Source: JAHEJB01 sp041748175
GTDB lineage: Bacteria > Bacteroidota > Rhodothermia > Rhodothermales > Rubricoccaceae
Reading direction: 5' to 3'
Length of the DNA: 16,631 bases
NCBI GenBank assembly: GCA_041748175.1
Contig: JBGTDU010000005.1
Location: 1 to 16,631, forward strand
Positions 1 to 7,165 of this stretch are shown here, in pieces. A program made the position numbers and the translations under genes. Position 1 is the first letter of the stretch. Each line of letters starts with the position of its first letter. The notes beneath the pieces are model-generated. The model was not told where the DNA came from. It did not search any database and saw only the letters and a list, made by a program, of their open reading frames with translations.

Positions 1-207
1 TAGGGGCGTGATGATTCACGCCCTTCCACGATCCGGCGTGATGTTTCATGTGGGCGTGTGTTGGCGGGCGATTGCGTGAGGGCGAGATGTATCTCGCCCC
101 TACCCGATGCGGCTTGATGATCTATGTGGGCGTGATGGATCGCGCCCCTACCGATGCGGCTTGATAATCTATGCGGACGTGACGTATCTCGCCCCTACCG
201 CTTCACT
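1..207. repeat. Degenerate array of hairpin-forming intergenic repeats
   Basis: No gene is seen here. The stretch is built from variants of a short palindrome. Positions 4-23 form a perfect 8-bp stem (GGGCGTGA / TCACGCCC) with loop TGAT. Positions 80-99 form a perfect 9-bp stem (GGGCGAGAT / ATCTCGCCC) with a 2-nt centre. Positions 128-147 form the same stem with one T-G wobble. Positions 175-194 are a decayed copy with two mismatches. Between them a spacer recurs directly: GATGCGGCTTGAT occurs exactly at 106-118 and 153-165 (period 47), with a diverged copy from 30. The array lies just past the lat stop codon and could act as its transcription terminator. Similar GGGGCG-type palindromes are familiar to me from intergenic DNA of several environmental phyla, but I can assign no named family. 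Confidence 0.8.
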
Positions 208-1551
208 TTACCCCTCCAGCACATCCACCAGCGCCTTCTCCAGGATCTCGAGCCCCTCGTCAATACCCTCCGGCGTGATGCACAGCGACGGCCGGAAGCG
301 AATGGTTTTCGTGCCGCAGCCGAGGATGACGGCTCCGTGGTCAAAAGTCTTTTGCACCACCGCATTCCGGGTTTCTCCGTCCGGTAGGTCGAAGGCGCAC
401 ATCAGGCCGGTGCCGCGAGGATTCTCGATACCCTCAAAACGCTCGGCTAATCCGTCCAATTTGGTTTGCAGGTAGGAGCCGGTCTCGCGTGCGTTGCCGA
501 TCAGGTCTTCCTCCTCGATAACCTCCAAAATCCGGTCGAAGCGCACCATGTCCACGAGGTTGCCGCCCCATGTCGAGTTAATCCGGCTGGGCTTGACAAA
601 AACGTTTTCATCCACCTCGTCGATGCGCGGCCCGGCGAGGATGCCGCAGACTTGCGTCTTCTTGCCAAACGCGATGACATCTGGCGCAACGCCAATGCCC
701 TGGTACGCCCAGAATGTGCCCGTGAGAGCGACGCCGGTCTGGATTTCGTCGTAGATGAGAAGCGCCTCGTTTTCGTCGGCGAGGTCGCGGAGAGCCTGAT
801 GGAACTGCGACCGGAAGTGGTTGTCGCCGCCCTCACCCTGGATCGGTTCGATGATGATGCCGGCGATGTCGTCCTTATTTATGTGGAAGTAGGTCTTCGC
901 CTGCGTGAGCGCCATCTCCTCGCGCTCCTCGATGTCGATCCTGTCGGCGACGCCGTTGCAGTGCGGATTCACCACGCGCGGCCAGTCGAATTTCGGGAAG
1001 AGCGCCACCTTGTTCGGGTCTGTATTCGTAAGCGACATCGTGTATCCGCTCCGGCCGTGGAACGCCTGCTCAAAGTGCATGATCTGGTGGCCGCGTTCGG
1101 AGGTGTAGCCTTTCTGGAAGTTCTTCCGAACCTTCCAGTCGAACGCCGTCTTCAGTGCGTTTTCCACGGCCAGCGCTCCTCCCGATACAAAGAACGCGTG
1201 CGGCAATTCCGCGGGGATGCCGACCCGCTCGAACGTTTCGACAAAGCGAGCGAAGTGGCGCGTGTACATGTCCGAGTTCGCCACCTTATTGAGCGCAGCA
1301 TCCAGCAGCCGCGCCTTGAACGGTTCGTCGTCGCGCAGCATGGGGTGGTTCATCCCCAGCGGGTTCGACGCGAAGAATGTGAACAGGTCGACGAACGTGC
1401 GGCCAGAAACCGCGTCCTTCAAATAAATCCCCTCGCTCTCCGACATATCGAGCACCATGTCGTAGCCATCCGCCAGAATGTGGCGCCCAAGGGTTTCTCG
1501 AACCGTCTCGGGCGCGGGAAGGGACTTGGAGAAGAGTTCGGAGACGAGCAT
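208..1551 (-). CDS. lat: L-lysine 6-aminotransferase (lysine epsilon-transaminase), class III PLP enzyme
   Basis: Transfers the epsilon-amino group of L-lysine to 2-oxoglutarate, giving 2-aminoadipate 6-semialdehyde (which cyclises to piperideine-6-carboxylate) and glutamate; a cytosolic PLP enzyme. The predicted protein is 447 residues, the usual family size. Visible landmarks are the N-terminal PETVRETLGRH segment, FVSGGALAVENALK (121-134) in the cofactor region, IIIEPIQGEGGDNHF (232-246), the PLP aspartate in YDEIQTG (267-273), and AFGKKTQVCG (294-303), whose Lys297 or Lys298 should bind PLP. STWGGNLVDMVR (326-337) is typical of the lysine enzyme. I chose the ATG at 1549-1551. The frame stays open upstream to a TTG at 1618-1620, but those 23 codons are inverted-repeat DNA. 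It is divergent from lipA. Ornithine or 4-aminobutyrate aminotransferase is less likely given these motifs. Confidence 0.93.
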   Translation of the reverse strand: MLVSELFSKSLPAPETVRETLGRHILADGYDMVLDMSESEGIYLKDAVSGRTFVDLFTFFASNPLGMNHPMLRDDEPFKARLLDAALNKVANSDMYTRHFARFVETFERVGIPAELPHAFFVSGGALAVENALKTAFDWKVRKNFQKGYTSERGHQIMHFEQAFHGRSGYTMSLTNTDPNKVALFPKFDWPRVVNPHCNGVADRIDIEEREEMALTQAKTYFHINKDDIAGIIIEPIQGEGGDNHFRSQFHQALRDLADENEALLIYDEIQTGVALTGTFWAYQGIGVAPDVIAFGKKTQVCGILAGPRIDEVDENVFVKPSRINSTWGGNLVDMVRFDRILEVIEEEDLIGNARETGSYLQTKLDGLAERFEGIENPRGTGLMCAFDLPDGETRNAVVQKTFDHGAVILGCGTKTIRFRPSLCITPEGIDEGLEILEKALVDVLEG

Positions 1552-1775
1552 GGGATCTATTGAGTAGTGCGTGTTGCGTAATGCGTGTTGCGTAAGGGTG
1601 GACGGCCCACTACCACGCAAAACGAAACACGCAATAGTCCGGCGGAAGCGGGAAGATAGTGCGCGAAACCCCGTGAAAAGTGTGGCGTCAATGGCCCCAC
1701 AGGTGATTCACGAATCGCCGTGGATGGCTTGGGTACCTTGCCGATGTCTTCAACTCTTTCTGTCCCGACAGGCTC
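1552..1775. other. lat-lipA divergent intergenic region with TTGCGT repeats
   Basis: This gap between two divergent genes must hold both promoters. The half next to lat is filled by an imperfect inverted repeat (1557-1637, annotated separately). The remainder, 1638-1775, shows only small palindromes such as GATTC-AC-GAATC. I see no convincing promoter boxes, riboswitch or small gene. If lipA starts at 1872, the gap extends to 1871. Confidence 0.6.
1557..1637. repeat. Imperfect inverted repeat of the TTGCGT family
   Basis: The 23-nt arms 1557-1579 and 1615-1637 are inverted copies with 18 of 23 positions matching; both outer ends read CTATTG. Inside the left side TGCGTGTTGCGTAA is nearly duplicated in tandem (1568-1594). 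A related palindrome lies at 5180-5218 downstream of ndk and shares the ACGCAATAG end. The element abuts the lat start codon, so it may form part of the 5' untranslated region or be a MITE-like insertion. It carries no transposase gene. Confidence 0.7.
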
Positions 1776-1871
1776 ATGACCGATCCCCTTCATAGCGTTC
1801 GCCGCCCAGGAGATATCGCCCTGAAAGCGGCGTCGGTGTCGCTCGGTGATGGCGCGGCTTTCGAGGAAGGG

Positions 1872-2762
1872 ATGCTGGCGTTACCCGTTGTCGAGAAGCC
1901 TGCGGAGGCGAACCGTCCGGGGCAGCGACCTGAGTGGTTGCGCGTAAAGCTGCCGTACGGCGACACCTTCCGCAGCGTGCAGCAGACGATTGAAGACCAC
2001 GGCTTGCACACGGTTTGCCAGAGCGCACGCTGCCCAAATATGGGCGAATGCTGGACCGCGGGCACGGCTACATTCATGATTCTCGGCAACGTCTGCACGC
2101 GCTCGTGCTCGTTCTGCGCCGTGCAAACCGGCCGACCGGAAAACAAGGAACTCGACTACGATGAACCTCGGCGTGTAGCCGATGCCGCAAGGCTGATGGG
2201 CCTCAAGCACGTCGTCGTCACGTCTATCAACCGCGATGACCGGGAAGATGGCGGGGCCCCGATCTTCGTCGAAACCATCCGGCTCGTGCGTGAGCAGATC
2301 CCCGGCTGCACTATCGAAGTGCTCATCCCCGATATGCGTGGGCTCCGTCCCGCCCTCGAACCCATCTTCGAGCAAAAGCCCGACCTCCTCAACCACAATG
2401 TTGAAACCGTTCCGCGACTCTACCGCCGCGTGCGCCCACAGGCAGACTACCAGCGCTCGCTCGATGTACTCAAGCTGGCGAAAGACGAATATGGCCTACG
2501 CACAAAGAGCGGAATCATGGTGGGCCTCGGGGAAACGAAAGAGGAGGTTTTCGATCTCATGGGCGATTTTGCCGCGCACGGTATCGATGTAATGACCATC
2601 GGGCAATACCTCCAGCCAACCAAGATGCATTTGCCCGTGGAGCGCTACGTCCACCCCGACGAGTTTGCCCGCTACAAGGAAGTTGGCGAAGCACGGGGCA
2701 TCGAGCACGTTGAAAGCGGCCCGCTCGTGCGCTCGTCCTACCACGCTGAACGGCACGTATGA
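1872..2762 (+). CDS. lipA: Lipoyl synthase (radical SAM)
   Basis: Inserts two sulfur atoms into octanoyl chains on lipoyl-dependent proteins (pyruvate and 2-oxoglutarate dehydrogenases, glycine cleavage H protein), using two [4Fe-4S] clusters. Counting from the ATG at 1872 (296 residues), the auxiliary-cluster cysteines are Cys49, Cys54 and Cys60 (CQSARCPNMGEC). The radical SAM CxxxCxxC is Cys75, Cys79, Cys82 (CTRSCSFC). The C-terminal RSSY motif at 287-290 supplies the serine ligand of the auxiliary cluster. GTATFMILGNVCTRSCSFCA is highly diagnostic. The start is uncertain. An in-frame ATG at 1776 adds 32 residues with coding-like composition, but family members usually begin with a short M-x-x-LPV segment as seen from 1872. 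A GAGGA (1863-1867) lies 4 nt before 1872. The stop overlaps the next start codon (ATGA). Confidence 0.96.
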   Translation: MLALPVVEKPAEANRPGQRPEWLRVKLPYGDTFRSVQQTIEDHGLHTVCQSARCPNMGECWTAGTATFMILGNVCTRSCSFCAVQTGRPENKELDYDEPRRVADAARLMGLKHVVVTSINRDDREDGGAPIFVETIRLVREQIPGCTIEVLIPDMRGLRPALEPIFEQKPDLLNHNVETVPRLYRRVRPQADYQRSLDVLKLAKDEYGLRTKSGIMVGLGETKEEVFDLMGDFAAHGIDVMTIGQYLQPTKMHLPVERYVHPDEFARYKEVGEARGIEHVESGPLVRSSYHAERHV

Positions 2763-3247
2763 TGGGTGATCGTCAGCGGCCTGTGGTCAAAAGTCGGTGG
2801 TCGAACAGGTGGGAAAGAAGCGGATATACGATATCCGATATCCGATATCGAATCTCCCCCTCACGCTCGCACCCTTTCTCCCTCTCCTCCTTTCTCCCTC
2901 TCCTCCTTTCACTCCTTTTCTCCGGCTGCGGCATCAGCCTCTTCTCGTCCAGCGAGGCAAGTATCACGGCCCATGCCGTCTTCCTCACGCAAGAGGGATG
3001 CTCCACATTTGTTACCCAAATGCTGCGGGAGGGCCTGTCGCTGATCGAAACGGAGGATGCCTCCTACACGCCAACGACAGGAGACGTTTTTGAAGGCCCG
3101 GGTAGAGTAGGTCCCTCCGTTTTTCGGTTGTTCGACGGCGAGGAAGTGCAGCTCCGGGACGGCGGGCGCAACGTCTCGCTGACTATTCTGGCCAGGAACC
3201 TCGAGCCTGAGGAGGCCCGAAGGTCGTTGAACGCAGCCTGCCTTTGA
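2759..3247 (+). CDS. Putative small lipoprotein, function unknown, with repeat-derived N terminus
   Basis: Unrecognised protein of up to 162 residues, probably exported as a lipoprotein. A hydrophobic stretch (about residues 40-53) runs into lipobox LFSGC with Cys57. The mature part (58-162) is a small, apparently beta-rich domain with two further cysteines and no motif I know. The ATG at 2759 overlaps the lipA stop (ATGA), suggesting translational coupling; ATG 2762 and GTG 2783 are alternatives. All give an unusually long n-region, because codons 22-32 are a GATATCC 7-mer array (2823-2850) and codons 39-53 lie in a CT-only tandem repeat. Repeat invasion may have replaced the original start and signal peptide. 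The downstream part looks coding, with no stop until TGA 3245-3247, which abuts the stop of the opposite gene. Confidence 0.6.
   Translation: MMGDRQRPVVKSRWSNRWERSGYTISDIRYRISPSRSHPFSLSSFLPLLLSLLFSGCGISLFSSSEASITAHAVFLTQEGCSTFVTQMLREGLSLIETEDASYTPTTGDVFEGPGRVGPSVFRLFDGEEVQLRDGGRNVSLTILARNLEPEEARRSLNAACL
2823..2920. repeat. GATATCC 7-mer array followed by pyrimidine-only tandem repeat
   Basis: Four 7-bp units (GATATAC, GATATCC, GATATCC, GATATCG) occupy 2823-2850. From 2854 the plus strand becomes almost pure pyrimidine. The 16-mer TTTCTCCCTCTCCTCC occurs twice in perfect tandem (2875-2890 and 2891-2906), and a variant continues to about 2920. Both tracts lie inside the open reading frame of the small lipoprotein. 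They resemble the CT/GA-skewed tracts at 13950-14044 and 14171-14230. Confidence 0.85.
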
Positions 3248-3250
3248 TCA
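3245..3250. other. TGATCA palindrome carrying both convergent stop codons
   Basis: The plus-strand gene ends with TGA at 3245-3247 and the minus-strand gene ends with TGA read from 3250-3248. The two stops form one 6-bp palindrome with no intergenic DNA, so any transcription terminator must lie within the opposing coding sequence. Confidence 0.95.
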
Positions 3251-4444
3251 GCGACCGTCTTCCACCCAGGCTCGAACAGCCTCCTCCGCCCCTGGAATCC
3301 CGCTTTCCGCGAGTCCATACTCCAAGGGGAGGTCGTCCGCGAGCCGGTCGAACGTCATGTAGCCGGATACCGTGATCGACCGCGGGTCGACCTCTTCACC
3401 AAACCGATCCAACCGCGCGGAAGCTTGCGCAATTCCAAAGCGGAACTCGGAGGTCTGTACATCGCGCAGGTCATGACGGTCGGAGACCCACTCGCTCTCG
3501 GCATACGAAGGATCTTCCGGCTCTCCGACGTAGATCACTTGCAGGATTCCATGGAACTCCAGGTCGAATTCCTCGCCGTCCCGCTTTGGCTTCAGGATTT
3601 CCTCCGGGTTGGTTGGAAAGCGCGTGCCGCCACCGCCTCCCGCGCCGCCAAAAATGCTGCGGTTTCCGCCCGGACCCTGATTAGGCAGGAGGTACAGATG
3701 GAAGCCCTGCTCCTCGACATTGTTGCCGAGAATGGAGCGTAGCGCGTGGCGGAAAGAACCGGCATAGGCCCGTGTCCGATTGGCCTGCCATTGGGCAGCT
3801 TGAGCACGATCTTCGGGGACCATCTCCTCATAAAGGGCCTCGCCGTGGAAGAAGTTGTAGTTCGACCGCGCTTCGAAATCGGTTAGGTCGTAGCGGATCC
3901 GGTAGCCGAGTGCCAGGTTTTCGACGATGAGCGGCTCGGCGGCTTCGGCTTTCAACTCGCCCAAGCGGTCGGAGAAGTTCAGGACGAAAGGATTCATGAT
4001 CGTCGTGTGGGCTGCGTTCGGCGTCTCGCCAATGAACCGTTGTTTGAAGCGCTCGAACCGCTGCTGCCACTCGACATCCTCCGTCGATTCTACCGTGACA
4101 TCGCCGAGTTCAAGCACGGCCTCGCGCATCCTGAAATCAACCGTCTTGTTTTCGCCCCCGTCACGGAGGTTCAGGTTCTCCACCTTTGTCTCAAACCCGA
4201 TGATGGACGCCACCAGGCGATGTGCGCCGAGCGGGACGTTCTCCAGGCGATAGCGCCCACTGATATCCGTAGCGGTTCCGCGTTGAGATCCCGCGACATA
4301 GACGTTCGCGCCGGGAATGGGCTGGCGGTCGTTATCCGTGACTGTGCCCGAGAGTGTTGCGGTCGCGCCCGTTTGAGCCGAAAGGCTGGAGGCGAGGACG
4401 AGGGCCGCGAGCGGGACGCCGAAAATTCTTGTCAGGATTGCCAT
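3248..4444 (-). CDS. Secreted CarboxypepD_reg-like domain protein
   Basis: Exported Bacteroidota-type surface protein of 398 residues, molecular role unknown. Residues 1-23 are a signal peptide ending LSAQ. Residues 29-107 form a carboxypeptidase regulatory-like (transthyretin-like beta-sandwich) domain with the characteristic SGTVTDNDRQPIPGANVYV and TDISGRYRLENVPLGAH segments. This is the N-terminal module of SusC-type receptors, but no TonB plug or barrel follows. Residues 125-240 match the region I know from stand-alone family members: a RFERFKQRFIGET helix, TAEA-like EAAEPLIVENLALGYRIRYDL, then NRTRAYAGSFRHALRSI. A glycine-rich loop lies at 258-273. ATG 4444 gives a clean signal peptide. 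The gene is divergent from ndk and convergent, without spacer, with the small lipoprotein. Confidence 0.85.
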   Translation of the reverse strand: MAILTRIFGVPLAALVLASSLSAQTGATATLSGTVTDNDRQPIPGANVYVAGSQRGTATDISGRYRLENVPLGAHRLVASIIGFETKVENLNLRDGGENKTVDFRMREAVLELGDVTVESTEDVEWQQRFERFKQRFIGETPNAAHTTIMNPFVLNFSDRLGELKAEAAEPLIVENLALGYRIRYDLTDFEARSNYNFFHGEALYEEMVPEDRAQAAQWQANRTRAYAGSFRHALRSILGNNVEEQGFHLYLLPNQGPGGNRSIFGGAGGGGGTRFPTNPEEILKPKRDGEEFDLEFHGILQVIYVGEPEDPSYAESEWVSDRHDLRDVQTSEFRFGIAQASARLDRFGEEVDPRSITVSGYMTFDRLADDLPLEYGLAESGIPGAEEAVRAWVEDGR

Positions 4445-4714
4445 GCGGAAGGTTACGAATGCGTGTGAGAGATGGACGCAAGGTCAACGCGAATGGTCAC
4501 GGAATGGTCTGGCCAGTCCGGGGCAGTTCGACGTGACTGAACGCGACTTGGCTCGTCTTCGCCCTGACTTCGCGGTTTCAGCGCGTCACCGTCGGTTGTT
4601 TGCGGCAGATGTCTTTTGTCAATTCCTCCCGCTTACCGTTGGAGCAGCTTTCAAGAGGGCTTCCAGACAATACTTTCCACCACCCACGGTCCCGCCTGTC
4701 CAGGAGGGGAGCTA
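4445..4714. other. Divergent intergenic region between CarboxypepD_reg-like gene and ndk
   Basis: 270 bases with no supportable gene. It should contain the promoters of both divergent genes. The only clear signal is the ribosome binding site of ndk at its right end. Weak matches to the Bacteroidota promoter consensus (TTTG at 4615-4618; TACCGTTG at 4634-4641) are spaced too closely to be trusted. Confidence 0.5.
4702..4707 (+). promoter_or_regulatory. Ribosome binding site of ndk (AGGAGG)
   Basis: A perfect AGGAGG sits 7 nt before the ATG at 4715. It decides the start against the in-frame ATG at 4616, which would add 33 residues unlike any NDK. Such a strong Shine-Dalgarno is exceptional in this window. 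Confidence 0.85.
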
Positions 4715-5167
4715 ATGCAGAGTTCCATGGAGCGCACGCTAGCCATCATCAAGCCCGACGCCGTAACAGCTGGTCATTCGGGCAAAATCATCGACCGCAT
4801 CCTTTTGGAAGGCTTTGCGATCCGCGCAATGAAGCTTGTACATCTCACACGGCGTGAGGCCGATGGGTTCTATGCCGTCCACGCCGAGCGCCCGTTTTTT
4901 GATGAGCTGACAGAGTTTATGTCAAGCGCTCCGTGCATTCCGCTGGTTTTGGAACGCGAGAATGCCGTCGCTAAATGGCGCGAGGTTATCGGTGCCACGA
5001 ACCCCGCCGATGCGGCTGAAGGAACCATCCGCAAGCAGTTCGCCACCTCAATGGGCGAAAACGCCGTCCATGGCTCGGATTCGCCCGAGAACGGCATCAA
5101 GGAAGGCCGCTACTTCTTTGCCGAAAGCGAGATCGTAGCCAACGGTGCAGACGTGATCGACGCCTGA
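4715..5167 (+). CDS. ndk: Nucleoside diphosphate kinase
   Basis: Transfers the gamma-phosphate of ATP to other nucleoside diphosphates through a phosphohistidine intermediate, balancing NTP and dNTP pools in the cytosol. The protein has 150 residues, close to the usual 140-150. The active site is complete: Lys13 (ERTLAIIKPDAV), Tyr53, Arg89, Thr95, Arg106, Asn116 and the catalytic His119 in NAVHGSDSPE. The start at 4715 is set by an AGGAGG at the correct spacing; ATG 4727 would still keep the whole fold. The gene stands alone, divergent from the upstream CarboxypepD_reg-like gene and convergent with the response regulator. A palindrome in the 85-nt gap after its TGA may end transcription. Confidence 0.97.
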   Translation: MQSSMERTLAIIKPDAVTAGHSGKIIDRILLEGFAIRAMKLVHLTRREADGFYAVHAERPFFDELTEFMSSAPCIPLVLERENAVAKWREVIGATNPADAAEGTIRKQFATSMGENAVHGSDSPENGIKEGRYFFAESEIVANGADVIDA

Positions 5168-5171
5168 ATAT

Positions 5172-5223
5172 CGCGTAGGGCGTCATGCGTAGTGGAAGTT
5201 CGGTTTTACGCAAGACGCAATAG
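5172..5223. repeat. TTGCGT-family palindrome between ndk and response regulator
   Basis: GCGTCATGCGTA (5180-5191) pairs with TACGCAAGACGC (5207-5218) with one mismatch across a 15-nt loop. The right end, ACGCAATAG, matches the right end of the inverted repeat at 1557-1637. It lies in a convergent gap and could serve as a bidirectional terminator. No T-run follows on the plus strand, so repeat element is the safer description. Confidence 0.65.
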
Positions 5224-5252
5224 TTCTCTCAACCCAGCCCTCCGGCGTACAG

Positions 5253-5918
5253 CTACTTCACCAGCCCTTTCTCCAGCGCGAACCGCACAGCTTGCGCTCT
5301 GCTGTGCACGTGTAGCTTGGCGTAGAGGTTCTTGACGTGGCTACGCACAGTGTGGGGGCTGATGAACAGGCGCTCTCCAATCTTCACTTCCGTGTCATCC
5401 GCAACCAGATGCTCCAGAATCTCTCGCTCGCGTGACGTGAGGTTAAGGGCGGCGGCCTCCTGAGCGTGTGCAGAGGATGCCGCTTCGTTCTGCCGGACGT
5501 ACCCGAGTAGTTTGCGCGCTACGACTGGAGTCATGGGAGCACCACCTTCCAGTAGATCGTGCGCTGCGTTGACGACGGTTTCTGTTGAGGTGTCTTTCAG
5601 GAGATAGCCCGATGCTCCGGCCTGTACGGCGGCGAAAATCTTGTCCTCATCCTCGAAGACCGTCAACATCAAAACATCCACGGCCGGATACAGCGATTTA
5701 ACCTGAGCCGTCGCCGCTATGCCGTCCATGAGAGGCATCTCGATATCCATCAGAATAACTTCCGGGCGCATGTCCTCTGCAAGGGCGGCGAGCGCATTCA
5801 GGCATTCCTCGCCGTTCTCGGCCGCGAATACCAGCGCGACATTGTCAAAGAAGCGCAGCCGCTCGATCATGCGGCTGCGGAGTTGCGGATGGTCTTCGAC
5901 CAGAGCGAGGCGAAGCAT
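5253..5918 (-). CDS. Two-component response regulator, NarL/LuxR (FixJ-like) type
   Basis: DNA-binding response regulator of 221 residues from the ATG at 5918. The receiver domain (about 1-115) has the acidic pair Glu8-Asp9 (LALVEDHP), phosphoacceptor Asp58 (VILMDIEMPLMDG), Thr86 region (LMLTVFEDED) and Lys108 (GYLLKD). A GerE/LuxR helix-turn-helix follows (about 158-218; LTSREREILEHL, ISPHTVRSHVKNLYAKL). An in-frame TTG at 5972 would overlap the sensor stop (TTGA), has a GAGGGG just upstream, and would add 18 residues. I prefer 5918 because family members begin directly with the receiver strand. It sits immediately downstream of the propeller histidine kinase, its evident partner. Targets cannot be inferred. 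Because the sensor gene is disrupted, this regulator may be partly orphaned. Confidence 0.93.
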   Translation of the reverse strand: MLRLALVEDHPQLRSRMIERLRFFDNVALVFAAENGEECLNALAALAEDMRPEVILMDIEMPLMDGIAATAQVKSLYPAVDVLMLTVFEDEDKIFAAVQAGASGYLLKDTSTETVVNAAHDLLEGGAPMTPVVARKLLGYVRQNEAASSAHAQEAAALNLTSREREILEHLVADDTEVKIGERLFISPHTVRSHVKNLYAKLHVHSRAQAVRFALEKGLVK

Positions 5919-5968
5919 AAGACGGCGGTCGGTCAAGGCGATAGGATCGCGCTCAACCGGGTAACGGG

Positions 5969-7153
5969 TCAATCCCCTCTGCCGGTGATGTGCTCCGGCG
6001 CTTGGCGGGGCGCCGTGACGCGCAGGGTGGTGCCGTTTTCCGTGCTCAAATCCAGCGTTCCGCCTATTTCTCTGGCCCGGGTCCGCATGCCGGAAAGGCC
6101 GAATCCGGAGAGTTCCGCTCTCGTCGAACCAGTCGCTTTTTGTGTTGCCGAGTTCCTAAACGTCCCGTCATCCCGGATAGAAAGCAGAACCTGGCCGCCC
6201 TCGCAGGAGAGAGTGACTTTGATAGTTTCGGCCTGCGCGTGCTTCAGGGCGTTTGTGATGGCCTCCTGCGTAATTCGGAAGAGGTGGAGGGCCTGCATCG
6301 GTGAGAGCTCGCACGATCTGTTGGCGTCATCGACATGGACGTGGGCCACGGGCCGGTCACGATACCGGAGGCGCGTATGCAGGTCCCTCCGGATCTGTTC
6401 GGCGAAGTCATCCAGTGTCACAGACTCGTGGTGGAGTGCCCAGATGGTCTCGCGAAGCTGCCGCATCGTCGTCCGCGCATCTTCTTCGACGCCAATCAGC
6501 GGGTCGACATCTGGAGTCGCAGCCTGTCCGTCGCCCGATGATTGGCTTGAGAGCCGGGCAAGTTCTAGCCCGGCCAGCATGTTTGAGATTTGGGCACCGA
6601 CGTTGTCATGGAGATCCCGGCTGATGCGCTCACGTTCGTTCTGGAGCCTCAGCGCCGTTTCTTGTTTGCGAAGGCGTTCCTTCAGTGTGCGAGTTGCAAT
6701 CTGACGGACGATCAAAACCAATCCGACGGCCAGGAGAAGGATTACCAGCCCGCGAAACCACGCCGTCATCCAGAATGGCGGGACGATCTCGACCGGCACC
6801 GACAGTTCATCCGAACTGACAACGCCGCTGCTTGACGATGCCTGAACGCGAAACACATAGCTACCCGGCGGAAGGTTTGTGTAGGAAGCAAAGCGACGGC
6901 CATCCGAGTCGATCCAGTCGTTGTCGAAGCCCTCAAGTTGATAGCGGTACCGCGTGTGCTCTGGAGCAGAAAAGTTGAGCGCCGCAAATCCAAACTCCAG
7001 CGTCCTGTCTTCCCACGCGATGCGCATAGCCTCGTGATGTGGCCCCAGCCGTAGAACGCGGCCCGCAGCCCGAACGCGGGTGAGGACAACGGGCGCTTCA
7101 AATGCGCCGGCCTCCACGTTCTCGGGACGGAAACGCACGAGATGCCGCTGCAT
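5969..7153 (-). CDS. C-terminal fragment of disrupted sensor: Y_Y_Y domain, membrane segment, histidine kinase
   Basis: A 394-residue frame from ATG 7153. It contains a Y_Y_Y domain (about 40-124; EFGFAALNFSAPEHTRYRYQ, LPPGSYVFRVQA), one transmembrane helix (about 132-149), a HisKA_3 dimerisation domain with phosphoacceptor His182 (RISRDLHDNVGAQIS), and an HATPase_c domain with N box QEAITNALKHA (296-306), a D-D-G motif near 328-330 and GFGLSGMRTRA. The upstream propeller frame (7166-9040) is the same frame, separated only by TGA 7166-7168 and four sense codons, so this is the second half of one gene. No Shine-Dalgarno precedes 7153 and there is no signal peptide to deliver the Y_Y_Y part to the periplasm, so independent function is doubtful. 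Readthrough or internal restart remains possible. Confidence 0.85.
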   Translation of the reverse strand: MQRHLVRFRPENVEAGAFEAPVVLTRVRAAGRVLRLGPHHEAMRIAWEDRTLEFGFAALNFSAPEHTRYRYQLEGFDNDWIDSDGRRFASYTNLPPGSYVFRVQASSSSGVVSSDELSVPVEIVPPFWMTAWFRGLVILLLAVGLVLIVRQIATRTLKERLRKQETALRLQNERERISRDLHDNVGAQISNMLAGLELARLSSQSSGDGQAATPDVDPLIGVEEDARTTMRQLRETIWALHHESVTLDDFAEQIRRDLHTRLRYRDRPVAHVHVDDANRSCELSPMQALHLFRITQEAITNALKHAQAETIKVTLSCEGGQVLLSIRDDGTFRNSATQKATGSTRAELSGFGLSGMRTRAREIGGTLDLSTENGTTLRVTAPRQAPEHITGRGD

Positions 7154-7165
7154 CCCGAAAAGGAA

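Noticed and set aside
1..207. CRISPR array
   Set aside because: Repeats are palindromic and degenerate, spacers are themselves repeated rather than unique, unit spacing varies, and no cas gene is present.
466..1563. Long plus-strand open frame (365 codons) over lat
   Set aside because: It lies antisense to a clearly recognisable aminotransferase, has arginine/valine-rich composition with no family resemblance, and is a frame shadow of high-GC coding DNA.
5883..6704. Plus-strand open frame of 273 codons over the histidine kinase
   Set aside because: Antisense to the HisKA_3/HATPase_c coding sequence, whose motifs are unmistakable; serine/arginine-rich shadow composition.
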